Assembly (NCBI GenBank): GCA_016195805.1
Contig: JACPYT010000004.1
Span: forward strand, 62,001 to 126,000
DNA: 64,000 bases
Origin: Hydrogenophilales bacterium
GTDB taxonomy: Bacteria > Pseudomonadota > Gammaproteobacteria > Burkholderiales > Thiobacillaceae
Reading direction: 5' to 3'
In this document: one piece after another, positions 16,056 to 24,970 of the stretch
Layout: every line of letters starts with the position of its first letter
How positions within the stretch are numbered: the stretch's first letter is position 1
Notes under the pieces: model-generated
The model's database searches: none
What the model was told of the DNA's origin: nothing
The model's input: only the letters and a program-made list of their open reading frames with translations
Program-made: the position numbers and the translations under genes

Positions 16056-17197
16056 CCGTACACATCGTGCATGTCGTCCACCGTTTCGACACCGGTGGCA
16101 TGGAAAACGGCATGGTTAACCTGTTCAACACCCTGCCGCCCGGACGTTTCCGCCATACCGTGGTGGCCCTGACCGATTTCAGCGACTTTCGCCGGCGCAT
16201 CAGCGCGCAGGCGGTCGGGTTCCATGCGCTGCATCGTCCGCCGGGGCGCGGCCTGGGCTGGATGGCGAGGCTGTGGAGGCTGTTGCGCCAGCTCAAGCCT
16301 GATCTGGTTCATACCCGCAATCTGGCGGCGCTGGAAGCGCAGTTCGTTGCGGCCGCGGCCGGCATTCGCGCCACCGTGCATGGCGAGCATGGACGCGACG
16401 TGTTCGACCTGTATGGCCGCAACTGGAAATACAACCTGCTGCGCCGCGCGGCGCGGCCGTTCGTGTCGAATTACATTGCGGTCAGCCGCGATCTCGAAAC
16501 CTGGCTGCGCCTCGTCGTCGGTGTGCCGCCGCGCAAGCTGCACCAGATCTACAACGGCGTCGACAGCGTGAAATTCCAACCGCGTGCCGGGGCGCGGCCG
16601 GCGGTGCTGCCGCCGGGATTCGCCGACGCCGGGAGCACGGTCTTCGGATCGGTCGGCCGGATGGTCGAGGTCAAGGACTACCCCACGCTGGTGCGCGCCT
16701 TCATCCGGCTGAGGCAGCAGGCCCCCGAGCGCGCCACGCAGGCACGGCTGGTCATCGTCGGCGAAGGGCCGGCACGCGCAAGCTGCCTCGACCTCCTGCA
16801 GCAGGCCGGGATGGCGCATCTGGCCTGGCTGCCGGGCGAGCGCCACGACATCGCGACGCTGATGCAGGCCTTCGACACATTCGTGCTGCCGTCGAAAAAC
16901 GAGGGCATCTCCAATACCATACTCGAAGCGCTGGCGAGCGGACTGCCGGTCATCGCCACCGCGGTGGGCGGCAACGTGGAGCTGGTGGAAGACGGCGTCA
17001 CCGGACGGCTGGTTGCAGCGGGCGATGCGGAAGATATGGCACAGGCCTTGCTGGGTTATCTGGGTGGGCCGGCGGCGGCCCGCATCGCCGAGCACGGCGC
17101 GAACGCACGGCTTCACGCCGAGCGGCGCTTCAGCATCCCGGCGATGGCCGAGGCGTATGCCGCGGTGTATGACCAGACGCTGGGGTACAGGCGCTGA
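16052..17197 (+). CDS. Glycosyltransferase (GT4), PEP-CTERM/EpsH1-associated type 2
   Basis: A 381-residue GT-B sugar transferase. The start is GTG at 16052, overlapping the exosortase stop as GTGA. The N-terminus HIVHVVHRFDTGGMENG is the donor/acceptor loop of this subfamily. Later motifs are VHGEHGRDVFDLYG, VIVGEGPAR, and the conserved LPSKNEGISNTILEALASGLPV with the E-x7-E signature. It belongs to the second sugar-transferase family that accompanies exosortase A. Confidence 0.93.
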   Translation: MTVHIVHVVHRFDTGGMENGMVNLFNTLPPGRFRHTVVALTDFSDFRRRISAQAVGFHALHRPPGRGLGWMARLWRLLRQLKPDLVHTRNLAALEAQFVAAAAGIRATVHGEHGRDVFDLYGRNWKYNLLRRAARPFVSNYIAVSRDLETWLRLVVGVPPRKLHQIYNGVDSVKFQPRAGARPAVLPPGFADAGSTVFGSVGRMVEVKDYPTLVRAFIRLRQQAPERATQARLVIVGEGPARASCLDLLQQAGMAHLAWLPGERHDIATLMQAFDTFVLPSKNEGISNTILEALASGLPVIATAVGGNVELVEDGVTGRLVAAGDAEDMAQALLGYLGGPAAARIAEHGANARLHAERRFSIPAMAEAYAAVYDQTLGYRR

Positions 17198-17248
17198 GCG
17201 ACCGTCGAACGGCCCGATAAATCGACAGAACAGGGACAGACAACAAGC

Positions 17249-19168
17249 ATGTGCGGCATCACCGGCATTTTCGATACCAGCGGCGTGAACGAGATTTCAC
17301 GCGAGCTGCTGCATCGCATGAACGAAACCCAGTTCCATCGCGGCCCTGACGAAGGCGGCCTGCATCTGGAGCCCGGGCTGGGGTTGGGGCACCGGCGCCT
17401 GTCCATCATCGACCTGTCCACCGGCCAGCAGCCGTTGTTCAACGAGGACGGCTCGGTCGTCGTGGTGTTCAACGGTGAAATCTACAATTTCCAGGAACTG
17501 GTGCCCGAACTCGAGGCGTTGGGCCATACCTTCCGCACCCATTCCGACACCGAAGTCATCGTCCATGCCTGGGAAGCCTGGGGCGAGGCCTGCGTCGCGC
17601 GCTTCCGCGGCATGTTCGCGTTTGCGCTGTGGGATCGCAAGCAGGAAACGCTGTTCGTGGTGCGCGACCGCTTCGGTGTCAAGCCGCTGTATTACGCCTT
17701 CCTCGATACCGGCGAATTCATTTTCGGTTCGGAACTGAAGTCGCTGATGGTGCATCCCTCCCTGGCGCGGGACATCGATCCGCTGGCGGTCGAGGACTAT
17801 TTTGCCTACGGCTACGTGCCGGAGCCGCGCACCATTTTCAAGCGTGCGTACAAGCTGCCGCCCGGTTTCACGCTCACGCTCAGGCGCGGCTTCGCCCGCG
17901 CGCTGCCGAAGCAGTATTGGGACATGCCGTTCACGCCGGTAGCGGTGAAGGACGAGTCGGAGGCCATGGACGAGCTGGTGGAACGCATGAAGGAGTCGAT
18001 CCGCCTGCGCATGATCGCCGACGTGCCGCTGGGCGCGTTCCTGTCGGGCGGGGTCGATTCCAGCGCGGTGGTGGCGATGATGGCCACGCAGTCGGCCACG
18101 CCGGTGAACACCTGCTCGATCGGCTTCGACGACCCCGCGTTCAACGAGGTCGAATTCGCCCAGATGGTCGCCGATCGCTACCGCACGCAGCATCACGTCG
18201 AAACCGTCGCCTCCAATGATTTCAGCCTGGTCGGCAAGCTCGCTCAGGTGTACGACGAACCGTATGCCGATTCGTCGGCGCTGCCGACCTACCGGGTATG
18301 CGAACTCGCGCGCAAGCACGTGAAGGTCGCCCTGTCGGGCGACGGCGGCGACGAGCACTTCGCCGGCTACCGACGCTATCGCTGGTTCCGCTATGAGGAG
18401 CGCATGCGCTCGGTGATGCCGCTGATGCTGCGCCGCCCGCTGTTCGGCGCGCTCGGCAGACTGTACCCGAAGGCCGACTGGGCGCCCAAGGTGTTTCGCG
18501 CCAAGACCACCTTCGAAGCGCTGGCACGCGACACCGTCGAAGGCTATTTCCATGGCGTCTCGCTGCTCTCCGATGCGCAACGGAAACTGCTGTTCTCGCC
18601 GTCCTTCAAACGCGAACTGCAGGGCTACCAGGCGGTGGAGGTGCTGCGCCGGCATGCTGCCGTCGCGCCCACCGACGATCCGCTGTCGCTGGTGCAGTAT
18701 CTCGACATGAAGACCTATCTGGTCGGCGACATCCTCACCAAGGTCGACCGCGCCAGCATGGCGCACGCGCTCGAAGTGCGCGAGCCGCTGCTCGACCACG
18801 AACTGATGGGCTGGGTGTCGGGCCTGCCGGTCGATCTCAAGTTGCGCGGCACCGAGGGCAAATACCTGCTGAAAAAGGCCATGGAACCCTATCTGCCGCA
18901 TGACGTGCTGTACCGCAGGAAGATGGGTTTCTCGGTGCCGCTCGCCGCCTGGTTCCGCGGCCCGCTGGCTGCCACCATCCGCAGCGTGGTGCTCGGCGAA
19001 CGCCTGGCGTCCACCGGCCTGTTCAACCAGGACACCCTGCGCGAGGTGGTCGAGGCGCACCAGTCCGGCCGGCGCGACTATTCGGTGATCCTGTGGACGG
19101 TGCTGATGTTCGATGCCTTCCTGGGCCAGGTGCTCGGCATGGATGACAGCGAGCGGGAAGCGGCATGA
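17249..19168 (+). CDS. Asparagine-synthase-like amidotransferase, exosortase A-associated
   Basis: Glutamine-dependent amidotransferase of the AsnB family, 639 residues. It starts MCGITGIFD, so the glutaminase nucleophile Cys2 is intact, and the class II GATase domain carries FNGEIYNF. The synthetase domain has the PP-loop FLSGGVDSSAVV (around residue 264) and SGDGGDEHFAGY. In exosortase loci this family probably amidates a sugar carboxylate rather than making asparagine. A 51-bp gap separates it from the previous gene, the widest in this half of the operon, with no promoter that I can defend. Confidence 0.93.
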   Translation: MCGITGIFDTSGVNEISRELLHRMNETQFHRGPDEGGLHLEPGLGLGHRRLSIIDLSTGQQPLFNEDGSVVVVFNGEIYNFQELVPELEALGHTFRTHSDTEVIVHAWEAWGEACVARFRGMFAFALWDRKQETLFVVRDRFGVKPLYYAFLDTGEFIFGSELKSLMVHPSLARDIDPLAVEDYFAYGYVPEPRTIFKRAYKLPPGFTLTLRRGFARALPKQYWDMPFTPVAVKDESEAMDELVERMKESIRLRMIADVPLGAFLSGGVDSSAVVAMMATQSATPVNTCSIGFDDPAFNEVEFAQMVADRYRTQHHVETVASNDFSLVGKLAQVYDEPYADSSALPTYRVCELARKHVKVALSGDGGDEHFAGYRRYRWFRYEERMRSVMPLMLRRPLFGALGRLYPKADWAPKVFRAKTTFEALARDTVEGYFHGVSLLSDAQRKLLFSPSFKRELQGYQAVEVLRRHAAVAPTDDPLSLVQYLDMKTYLVGDILTKVDRASMAHALEVREPLLDHELMGWVSGLPVDLKLRGTEGKYLLKKAMEPYLPHDVLYRRKMGFSVPLAAWFRGPLAATIRSVVLGERLASTGLFNQDTLREVVEAHQSGRRDYSVILWTVLMFDAFLGQVLGMDDSEREAA

Positions 19169-20391
19169 AAATCCTGCACGTGTTCGACCACACCCTGCCG
19201 CTGCATTCCGGCTACACCTTCCGCAGTGCGGCGATTCTCCACAACCAGCGGAAAATGGGCTGGGACACTTACCATCTGTCCGGTCCCAAGCAGATCAATT
19301 GCGAGGTGATGGAAGAGGACGCCGACGGCCTGCATTTCTATCGCACGCCGAAACCGGTGGGGTTGCTGGCGCGCGTGCCCGGCGGCGATCCGTTCGCCGT
19401 GATGGGTGCCATCGAAAAGCGCCTGCTGGCGCTGGCAAGGCAATTGCAGCCCGACGTGATCCACGCCCATTCGCCGGTGCTGGATGCAGTGCCGGCGATC
19501 CGTGTCGGCCGCAAACTGGGTATCCCCGTGGTCTATGAAATCCGCGCGTTCTGGGAAGACGCAGCGGTCGATCACGGCAGCACCCGGGAAGGCAGCCTGC
19601 GTTACCGGCTGACCCGTGCGCTGGAAACCTGGGCGGTCAGACAGGCCGATGCCGTCACCGTCATCTGCGAAGGCCTGCGCAGCGATCTCGTCGCGCGCGG
19701 CATTGCGCCCGGCAAGATCACGGTCATTCCGAATGCGGTCGACATCGACAAGTTCGCCGTCGGCGGCAAGCCGGATTCCGGACTGAAAATGAAACTGGGG
19801 CTCGGCGCCAGCCGCGTGCTCGGCTTCATCGGCTCGTTCTATGCCTACGAAGGTCTGGACCTGCTGATTGCAGCCCTGCCGGCGATCCTCAGGCAGATGC
19901 CCGACGTGAAGGTGTTGCTGGTCGGCGGCGGTCCGCAGGACGCGGCGTTGAAGCAGCAGGTGATGGCGCTCGACCTGAAGGACCGCGTGGTCTTCACCGG
20001 GCGCGTGCCGCACGACGAGGTGAATCGCTATTACGACCTGGTCGACGTGCTGGTGTATGCGCGCCACCCGATGCGGCTGACCGAACTGGTCACGCCGCTG
20101 AAGCCGCTGGAGGCGATGGCTCAGGGCCGCCTGATGGTGGCGTCCGACGTCGGCGGCCACAAGGAGCTGATCCATGACGGCAAGACCGGCGTACTGTTCC
20201 GCGCCGGCAATGCCGGCGATCTCGCCAGCAAGGTGGTGGCCTTGCTGAAATACGAGCAGGGCTGGGACAGCATGAAGCGCAACGGCCGCCAGTTCGTGGA
20301 GTCCGAGCGCAACTGGCCGGCCAGCGTGGCGCGCTATCGCGGCGTGTACGGCAGCCTCGTCAAACCGGGGATGGAGGCGGCGCTTGGCTGA
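19165..20391 (+). CDS. Glycosyltransferase (GT4), exosortase A-associated type 3
   Basis: A 408-residue GT-B enzyme starting MKILHVFDHTLPLHSGYTFR, a signature of the Daro_2409-like exosortase-associated family. Further motifs are DVIHAHSPVLDAVPA, PNAVDIDKFA, and a donor-binding region around VTPLKPLEAMAQGRLM where K and E take the usual positions. It overlaps the amidotransferase stop in ATGA and overlaps the next gene by 8 bp. Confidence 0.92.
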   Translation: MKILHVFDHTLPLHSGYTFRSAAILHNQRKMGWDTYHLSGPKQINCEVMEEDADGLHFYRTPKPVGLLARVPGGDPFAVMGAIEKRLLALARQLQPDVIHAHSPVLDAVPAIRVGRKLGIPVVYEIRAFWEDAAVDHGSTREGSLRYRLTRALETWAVRQADAVTVICEGLRSDLVARGIAPGKITVIPNAVDIDKFAVGGKPDSGLKMKLGLGASRVLGFIGSFYAYEGLDLLIAALPAILRQMPDVKVLLVGGGPQDAALKQQVMALDLKDRVVFTGRVPHDEVNRYYDLVDVLVYARHPMRLTELVTPLKPLEAMAQGRLMVASDVGGHKELIHDGKTGVLFRAGNAGDLASKVVALLKYEQGWDSMKRNGRQFVESERNWPASVARYRGVYGSLVKPGMEAALG

Positions 20392-21646
20392 CGGATGTAC
20401 AGCCGAATCGGGCCGCCTCGATCTGGTCGTGTTCAGTTCGCTGTTCCCCAGCGCGGTACGTCCCGCTGCCGGGTTGTTCATCCGTGAACGCATGTTTCGG
20501 GTGGCGCAGCATCGGCCGCTTGCCGTCGTTTCGCCGCAGGCGTGGTTTCCCGGGCAGTCGCTGATCCGCTGGCTGCGTCCCGGCTATCGTCTGCAGGCAC
20601 CGGCGCTGGAAATCCAGCAGGGCATCCGCGTGTATCACCCGCGTTTCCTGGCACTGCCCGGCCTGTTGCGCCGGTTCGATGGGGTATCGATGGCGTTGAG
20701 CAGCTTTTTCCTGGTGCGGCGTCTGCGGCGCGAGGGCGCGCGCCTCATCGACGCGCATTTCGGCTATCCCGACGGCGACGCCGCAACCCGGCTGGGGCGC
20801 TGGCTCGGCTTGCCGGTGACCGTCACCTTGCGCGGCACCGAAGTGCCGCATAGCCGCAACCCGGCCCTGCGCCGCCCGCTGGTGCGCGCGCTCGGGGCGG
20901 CGGCGCGGGTGTTCTCGGTGTCCGCTTCACTGCGCCGGCTGGCGCTGGAACTCGGCGTCGACGCGAGCAAAACCGAAGTCGTAGGCAACGGCGTGGACAC
21001 CGGCATTTTCCAGCCCGTCGAGCGCGCCGCCGCGCGTGCCCGCTACGGGTTGCCGGAGCAGGCGCGGGTGCTGATCTCGGTCGGCGGCCTGGTCGAGCGC
21101 AAGGGCATGCATCGCGTCATCGACTGCCTGCCAGCCCTCCTGGCGCGCCATCCGGAGCTGCATTACCTCATCGTCGGCGGCGCCAGCGGCGAAGGCGACC
21201 TGCGCGCCGAGCTCGATGCGCAGGTCACCCGGCTGGGCCTGGGCGGACGCGTGCATTTCCTCGGTACGCTGCCGCCCGAGGCGCTCAAATGGCCGTTGTC
21301 GGCATCCGACGTATTCGTGCTGGCCACCCGCAACGAGGGCTGGGCGAACGTGTTTCTCGAAGCCATGGCGTGCGGCCTGCCGGTGGTGGCCACCGATGTC
21401 GGCGGCAATGCGGAAGTGGTCTGCCGCGATGAACTCGGCAGCATCGTACCGTTCGGCAATGCCCACGCCCTGCAGCGAGCGCTGGATGCCGCACTCGACA
21501 AGGACTGGGACCATGCCGCGATCATCGGCTATGCCCAGGCCAACCAGTGGGACAAGCGCGTGGCGCAGTTGCTGCAGGCATTTGACGTCCTGCTTGCTGC
21601 GCCCTCCTCTGCCGAACGGCCTGCGCCGGCGGCCGCCAGGCAATGA
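20384..21646 (+). CDS. Glycosyltransferase family 4
   Basis: A 420-residue GT-B enzyme. The start is TTG at 20384, supported by GGAGG about 6 nt upstream; no in-frame ATG lies before the first conserved strand (DLVVFSSLFP). It has DAHFGYPDGDAA, VTLRGTEVPHSRN, VGNGVDTGIFQP, LISVGGLVERKGMHRVI, and ATRNEGWANVFLEAMACGLPV with the conserved E-x7-E. The acceptor and sugar are unknown. Its TGA overlaps the sulfotransferase ATG. Confidence 0.92.
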   Translation: MADGCTAESGRLDLVVFSSLFPSAVRPAAGLFIRERMFRVAQHRPLAVVSPQAWFPGQSLIRWLRPGYRLQAPALEIQQGIRVYHPRFLALPGLLRRFDGVSMALSSFFLVRRLRREGARLIDAHFGYPDGDAATRLGRWLGLPVTVTLRGTEVPHSRNPALRRPLVRALGAAARVFSVSASLRRLALELGVDASKTEVVGNGVDTGIFQPVERAAARARYGLPEQARVLISVGGLVERKGMHRVIDCLPALLARHPELHYLIVGGASGEGDLRAELDAQVTRLGLGGRVHFLGTLPPEALKWPLSASDVFVLATRNEGWANVFLEAMACGLPVVATDVGGNAEVVCRDELGSIVPFGNAHALQRALDAALDKDWDHAAIIGYAQANQWDKRVAQLLQAFDVLLAAPSSAERPAPAAARQ

Positions 21647-22485
21647 GCCTCGCCAAACCTGCGACCGGCCATGACGCGCGCAGCGTCGCGATGCGGATTC
21701 GGCACGCGTTGTGGCGCCAAGCCAAGGCATGGCGCCAGCGCCTGCGGCCGCGCCCGGTTGCCCAGCATGTGTTCGTGGCCGGTATGCAGCGCTCCGGCAC
21801 CAATCTCCTGATGGACGTCCTGGATGCCAGCGCGGCCACTCAGGTGTTTCACGAGACCGATCCGCGTGCCTTCGAGCGTTACGAAATGCGCGACCCCGCA
21901 GTGATCCGGCAGCTGGTGCGGGCGAGCCCGGCACCGGTGTTCGTGATCAAGGCGCTGTGCGAACTCGATCGCATTCCAGGCTTGATGACGATGTTCGGTC
22001 CCGCCAGGACCCTGTGGGTGGTGCGCGACTGGCGCGACAGCGTCAATTCGGCGATCCGTTCCTTCGGCAATTTCGTGCCGCAATGGCAGCGCCTGGCACA
22101 AGGGGACGAGAATGACTGGCGCGGGCGCGGCATGTCGCCGGCGACCCGTGAACTGCTCTTGGCGTTGTATCGCCCCGACGCCAGTGAAGCGGAGGGTGCC
22201 GCGGTCATGTGGTTTTATCGCAATGTGCTTTTCTTCGAGCATCAGCTGGCCAGGGACCCGCGCGTGCGGGTGGTGTTCTACGAGGCACTGGTCCGGGACC
22301 CCATGCGCGAAGTCGCGGCCGTATACGATTTCCTCGAATTGCCCGGATTCAATGCCGCCATAGCGGGGCGCATCCATGCGCGCTCGGTCAAGCATCGCAG
22401 CCCGCCGGATATTTCGCCGGCCGTCGCGACCTTGTGCGACGAACTGCTGGCGCGCTTCAAGGCACTTTCCCGGGGCCGGCCATGA
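21643..22485 (+). CDS. PAPS-dependent sulfotransferase
   Basis: A 280-residue cytoplasmic sulfotransferase expected to move sulfate from PAPS to a sugar hydroxyl or amine. The 5'-phosphosulfate loop is AGMQRSGTNLLM near residue 46 and the 3'-phosphate site is VVRDWRDSVNSAI near residue 126. Late residues include VVFYEALVRDPMREVAAVYDFL. It lies inside the exosortase operon, overlapping both neighbours by 4 bp, so sulfation appears to be an integral step here. Two more sulfotransferases occur in the window. Confidence 0.88.
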   Translation: MSLAKPATGHDARSVAMRIRHALWRQAKAWRQRLRPRPVAQHVFVAGMQRSGTNLLMDVLDASAATQVFHETDPRAFERYEMRDPAVIRQLVRASPAPVFVIKALCELDRIPGLMTMFGPARTLWVVRDWRDSVNSAIRSFGNFVPQWQRLAQGDENDWRGRGMSPATRELLLALYRPDASEAEGAAVMWFYRNVLFFEHQLARDPRVRVVFYEALVRDPMREVAAVYDFLELPGFNAAIAGRIHARSVKHRSPPDISPAVATLCDELLARFKALSRGRP

Positions 22486-23858
22486 GCGTCCCCGCCTGGT
22501 TTGCCCGCAACGTGTTTCGCCTGCAGGAGGCAGCGATGCGCCGGCCCACGCTCAGCCTGCTCGATGCGCTTGAGCGCACCCAGTGGCTGTCGCGCGACGG
22601 CATGCTGGACTATCAGACCGGGCACCTCAATGTGCTGCTGCAGACCGCGCTGGCGCACAGCCCGTGGCATGCCGCTCGGCTGCATGCCGCTGGGCTGGCC
22701 GACGCCGTCCGCGCCGGCGCGGTATTGCCGAGCGACTTGTCGCGCCTGCCGACGATGGACAAACGCGATGCGCGCGATCACGCCGAGCAACTGGTGTGGC
22801 GCGGGGTGCCGGGCGGGGTGTTTCCTTACACCACGGGCGGCTCCAGCGGCGAGCCGTTGATTTTCCATTTCGGCCGCGCACGCCAGGCCGCGGACGCTGC
22901 CGGCCGGTTGCGCGCACGGCGCTGGTGGGGCGTGCAGCCGGGCGAGCGCGAGGTCTATCTGTGGGGCGCGCCGGTGGAGTTGAGCAAGACCGATCGCATC
23001 AAGACCCTGCGCGACCGGCTGGTCAATCAGCTGCTGCTGAATGCGTTCGAGATGTCGCCTGCGTGCATGGACGATTATCTGGAGGCCATCCAGACCTGGG
23101 GCCCGAAGGCGATCTACGGCTATGCCAGCAGCCTGGCGCTGCTCGCCGCGCATGCCGAAGCGCGCGGCATCCGGCCCCGGTTGCCGGCGCTGCGGGTGGT
23201 GAGTACCACCGGCGAGCCGTTGTTTCCACATCAGCGCGAACTGATCGAGCGGGTGTTCGGGGTGCCGGTGTCGGTCGAATACGGCGCGCGCGACGCCGGT
23301 CTGATGGCACTGCAATCGCCGGACGGGGCACTGCTGCAGATGAGCGAAACGCACCTTATCGAAGTGCTCGACGCGGCAGGCAATCCGGCGGAGGAGGGCG
23401 AAGCGGTGATCACCAGCCTGGTGTCGGCCGCCCAGCCTTTCATCCGTTACCGTACCGGCGATGTGGTGCGACGCTCGGGCCGGACCGACCCCGGGGGCCG
23501 TGGCCTTGCGGTGCTGGATGCCGTGGTCGGGCGGCAGACCGATTTCATCGTTGCCGCCGATGGCCGCATCATGCACGCCCTGGCGGTGATCTATGTACTG
23601 CGTGCGGTGCCCGGCGTGGGGCAGTTCAAGCTGATCCAGCATGCGATCGACCAGATCGAAGTGCAGGTCGTGCCGGATGCGCGCTGGAACGATGCGGCGC
23701 GCGAAGCGGTGGTGCGCGGACTGCGCGCGCGTCTGGGGGCAACGCTGGCTGTGGATTTCCGGTTGCTGGACGCAATCGCGCCGGAAGCCTCCGGCAAGCA
23801 TCGCTATGTGGTCAGCCACGTTCCCCTGCGCGGTGCGCTGGCGCAGGCCGGTTCATGA
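22482..23858 (+). CDS. CapK/PaaK-like adenylate-forming ligase
   Basis: A 458-residue member of the phenylacetate-CoA ligase-like family found in capsule and exopolysaccharide loci. The ATP-binding loop is PYTTGGSSGEPL around residue 115; VSVEYGARDAGLMA and the later IRYRTGDVVRRSGRTD are the A5- and A8-like motifs. Family members adenylate a carboxylate, but the real substrate in polysaccharide loci is not established. The ATG at 22482 overlaps the sulfotransferase stop codon. A longer upstream frame is only read-through of that gene. Confidence 0.88.
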   Translation: MSVPAWFARNVFRLQEAAMRRPTLSLLDALERTQWLSRDGMLDYQTGHLNVLLQTALAHSPWHAARLHAAGLADAVRAGAVLPSDLSRLPTMDKRDARDHAEQLVWRGVPGGVFPYTTGGSSGEPLIFHFGRARQAADAAGRLRARRWWGVQPGEREVYLWGAPVELSKTDRIKTLRDRLVNQLLLNAFEMSPACMDDYLEAIQTWGPKAIYGYASSLALLAAHAEARGIRPRLPALRVVSTTGEPLFPHQRELIERVFGVPVSVEYGARDAGLMALQSPDGALLQMSETHLIEVLDAAGNPAEEGEAVITSLVSAAQPFIRYRTGDVVRRSGRTDPGGRGLAVLDAVVGRQTDFIVAADGRIMHALAVIYVLRAVPGVGQFKLIQHAIDQIEVQVVPDARWNDAAREAVVRGLRARLGATLAVDFRLLDAIAPEASGKHRYVVSHVPLRGALAQAGS

Positions 23859-24970
23859 AGCGGGCGGCCATGACGACCACCACCTGGTTCAACCTGTCGA
23901 GACGCCACAAAGTCTGGCGTCCGCGCCCCCTGCGCTGGGTGCTGCAGGATATGGCGGGCGTGGCGCGTCAGCCGGAGCAGGCGCACCGCACCCATTTGCG
24001 CGCCACACTCGAATGGCTGTGCCGTGCCCAGGATGCGAGCCGGTCGATCCCCGGCAGCGTGGCGGCAGGCTGGACGTTCGCGTCGGGTTGGCTGCCGGGG
24101 AATATGGACGTTGCCGGCCGGCTGATCGAAACCTGTCTGCCCGCCGCCGATTACCTGGCCTGGCCGGAGCTGCGCAGCCGTGCGCGCGGCATGCTCGATA
24201 CGCTGCTGGCGCAGCCCGATACGCCGTCGGTTGGCCGCATACAGGGCCTGATAGCAGGGCATCTGCAGCTCGACCACCCGGAGAGCCTGGCACGCGCGGT
24301 ACGGAGTGGCCAGGCGCTGCTCGAAGCGCCCGCGCACGCCGCCGATCAGCACGTGCATGCCGCGCATATGCTGGCGAGGCTGGGTTCGTTGTCTGGAAGT
24401 GAGGCATTCCAGGATGCCGCACGTCGCCATCTGGATGCGGCCCTGGGTCTGCAAACCCCCAGCGGCTGGTTTCCTGGCGCCCGGGTACCCACGTCCACGT
24501 CCACCCTGGCCGGCATCATCCGTGGCCTGATCGAGTCGGCGCACCTGCTTGACGAACCCCGGGCCTTGCAGGCCGGCCGGCGTGCCGCGCAAGCCATGTA
24601 CGACCTGCTGCACGGGGACGGCTGGCTGGCCGGCGCCTACGACGATGGCTGGACGCCCGCTGCTGCGCATGCCTGCATGCCCGGCCTGGCGCAACTCGCG
24701 GGGGTCTGGCTGCGGCTGGCGCAGAGGGGGGAGGATGCGCACTGGCACGATGCGGCCTGGCGTGCTCTGGCCTGGATCAAGCGCAATCAGCGTACGATGG
24801 GCGACGATCTCGCACTGCGTGATGCGTTGCCGAGTGCCGTGCCGATCTGGCGCGGTCCTGCCGCATTCCGTTTTGACGCCATGAGTGCAAAATACTTTTC
24901 AGACGCCCTGATGATGGATATGGTGGGCATTGCCATTCCACCCATCGCGCAGAAAGTCGAATCCGCATGA
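23855..24970 (+). CDS. Alpha/alpha-toroid-like protein of unknown function
   Basis: A 371-residue protein without a recognised catalytic signature. It is built of repeated helical hairpins (for example ATLEWLCRAQDASRSIPGSV, AAHMLARLGSLSGSEAFQ, AGIIRGLIESAHLLDEPRAL), with spacing that resembles the six-hairpin or terpenoid-cyclase toroid folds used by polysaccharide lyases, glucuronyl hydrolases and epimerases. No signal peptide is seen. The start ATG overlaps the ligase stop. A role in trimming or epimerising the glycan is plausible but not demonstrated. Confidence 0.6.
   Translation: MKRAAMTTTTWFNLSRRHKVWRPRPLRWVLQDMAGVARQPEQAHRTHLRATLEWLCRAQDASRSIPGSVAAGWTFASGWLPGNMDVAGRLIETCLPAADYLAWPELRSRARGMLDTLLAQPDTPSVGRIQGLIAGHLQLDHPESLARAVRSGQALLEAPAHAADQHVHAAHMLARLGSLSGSEAFQDAARRHLDAALGLQTPSGWFPGARVPTSTSTLAGIIRGLIESAHLLDEPRALQAGRRAAQAMYDLLHGDGWLAGAYDDGWTPAAAHACMPGLAQLAGVWLRLAQRGEDAHWHDAAWRALAWIKRNQRTMGDDLALRDALPSAVPIWRGPAAFRFDAMSAKYFSDALMMDMVGIAIPPIAQKVESA

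Noticed and set aside
22583-23854. Extension of the toroid protein to 795 residues
   Set aside because: The first 420 codons lie antiparallel in sense to the CapK-like ligase frame and look like Arg/Ala-rich shadow sequence; the ATGA-coupled ATG at 23855 is natural.
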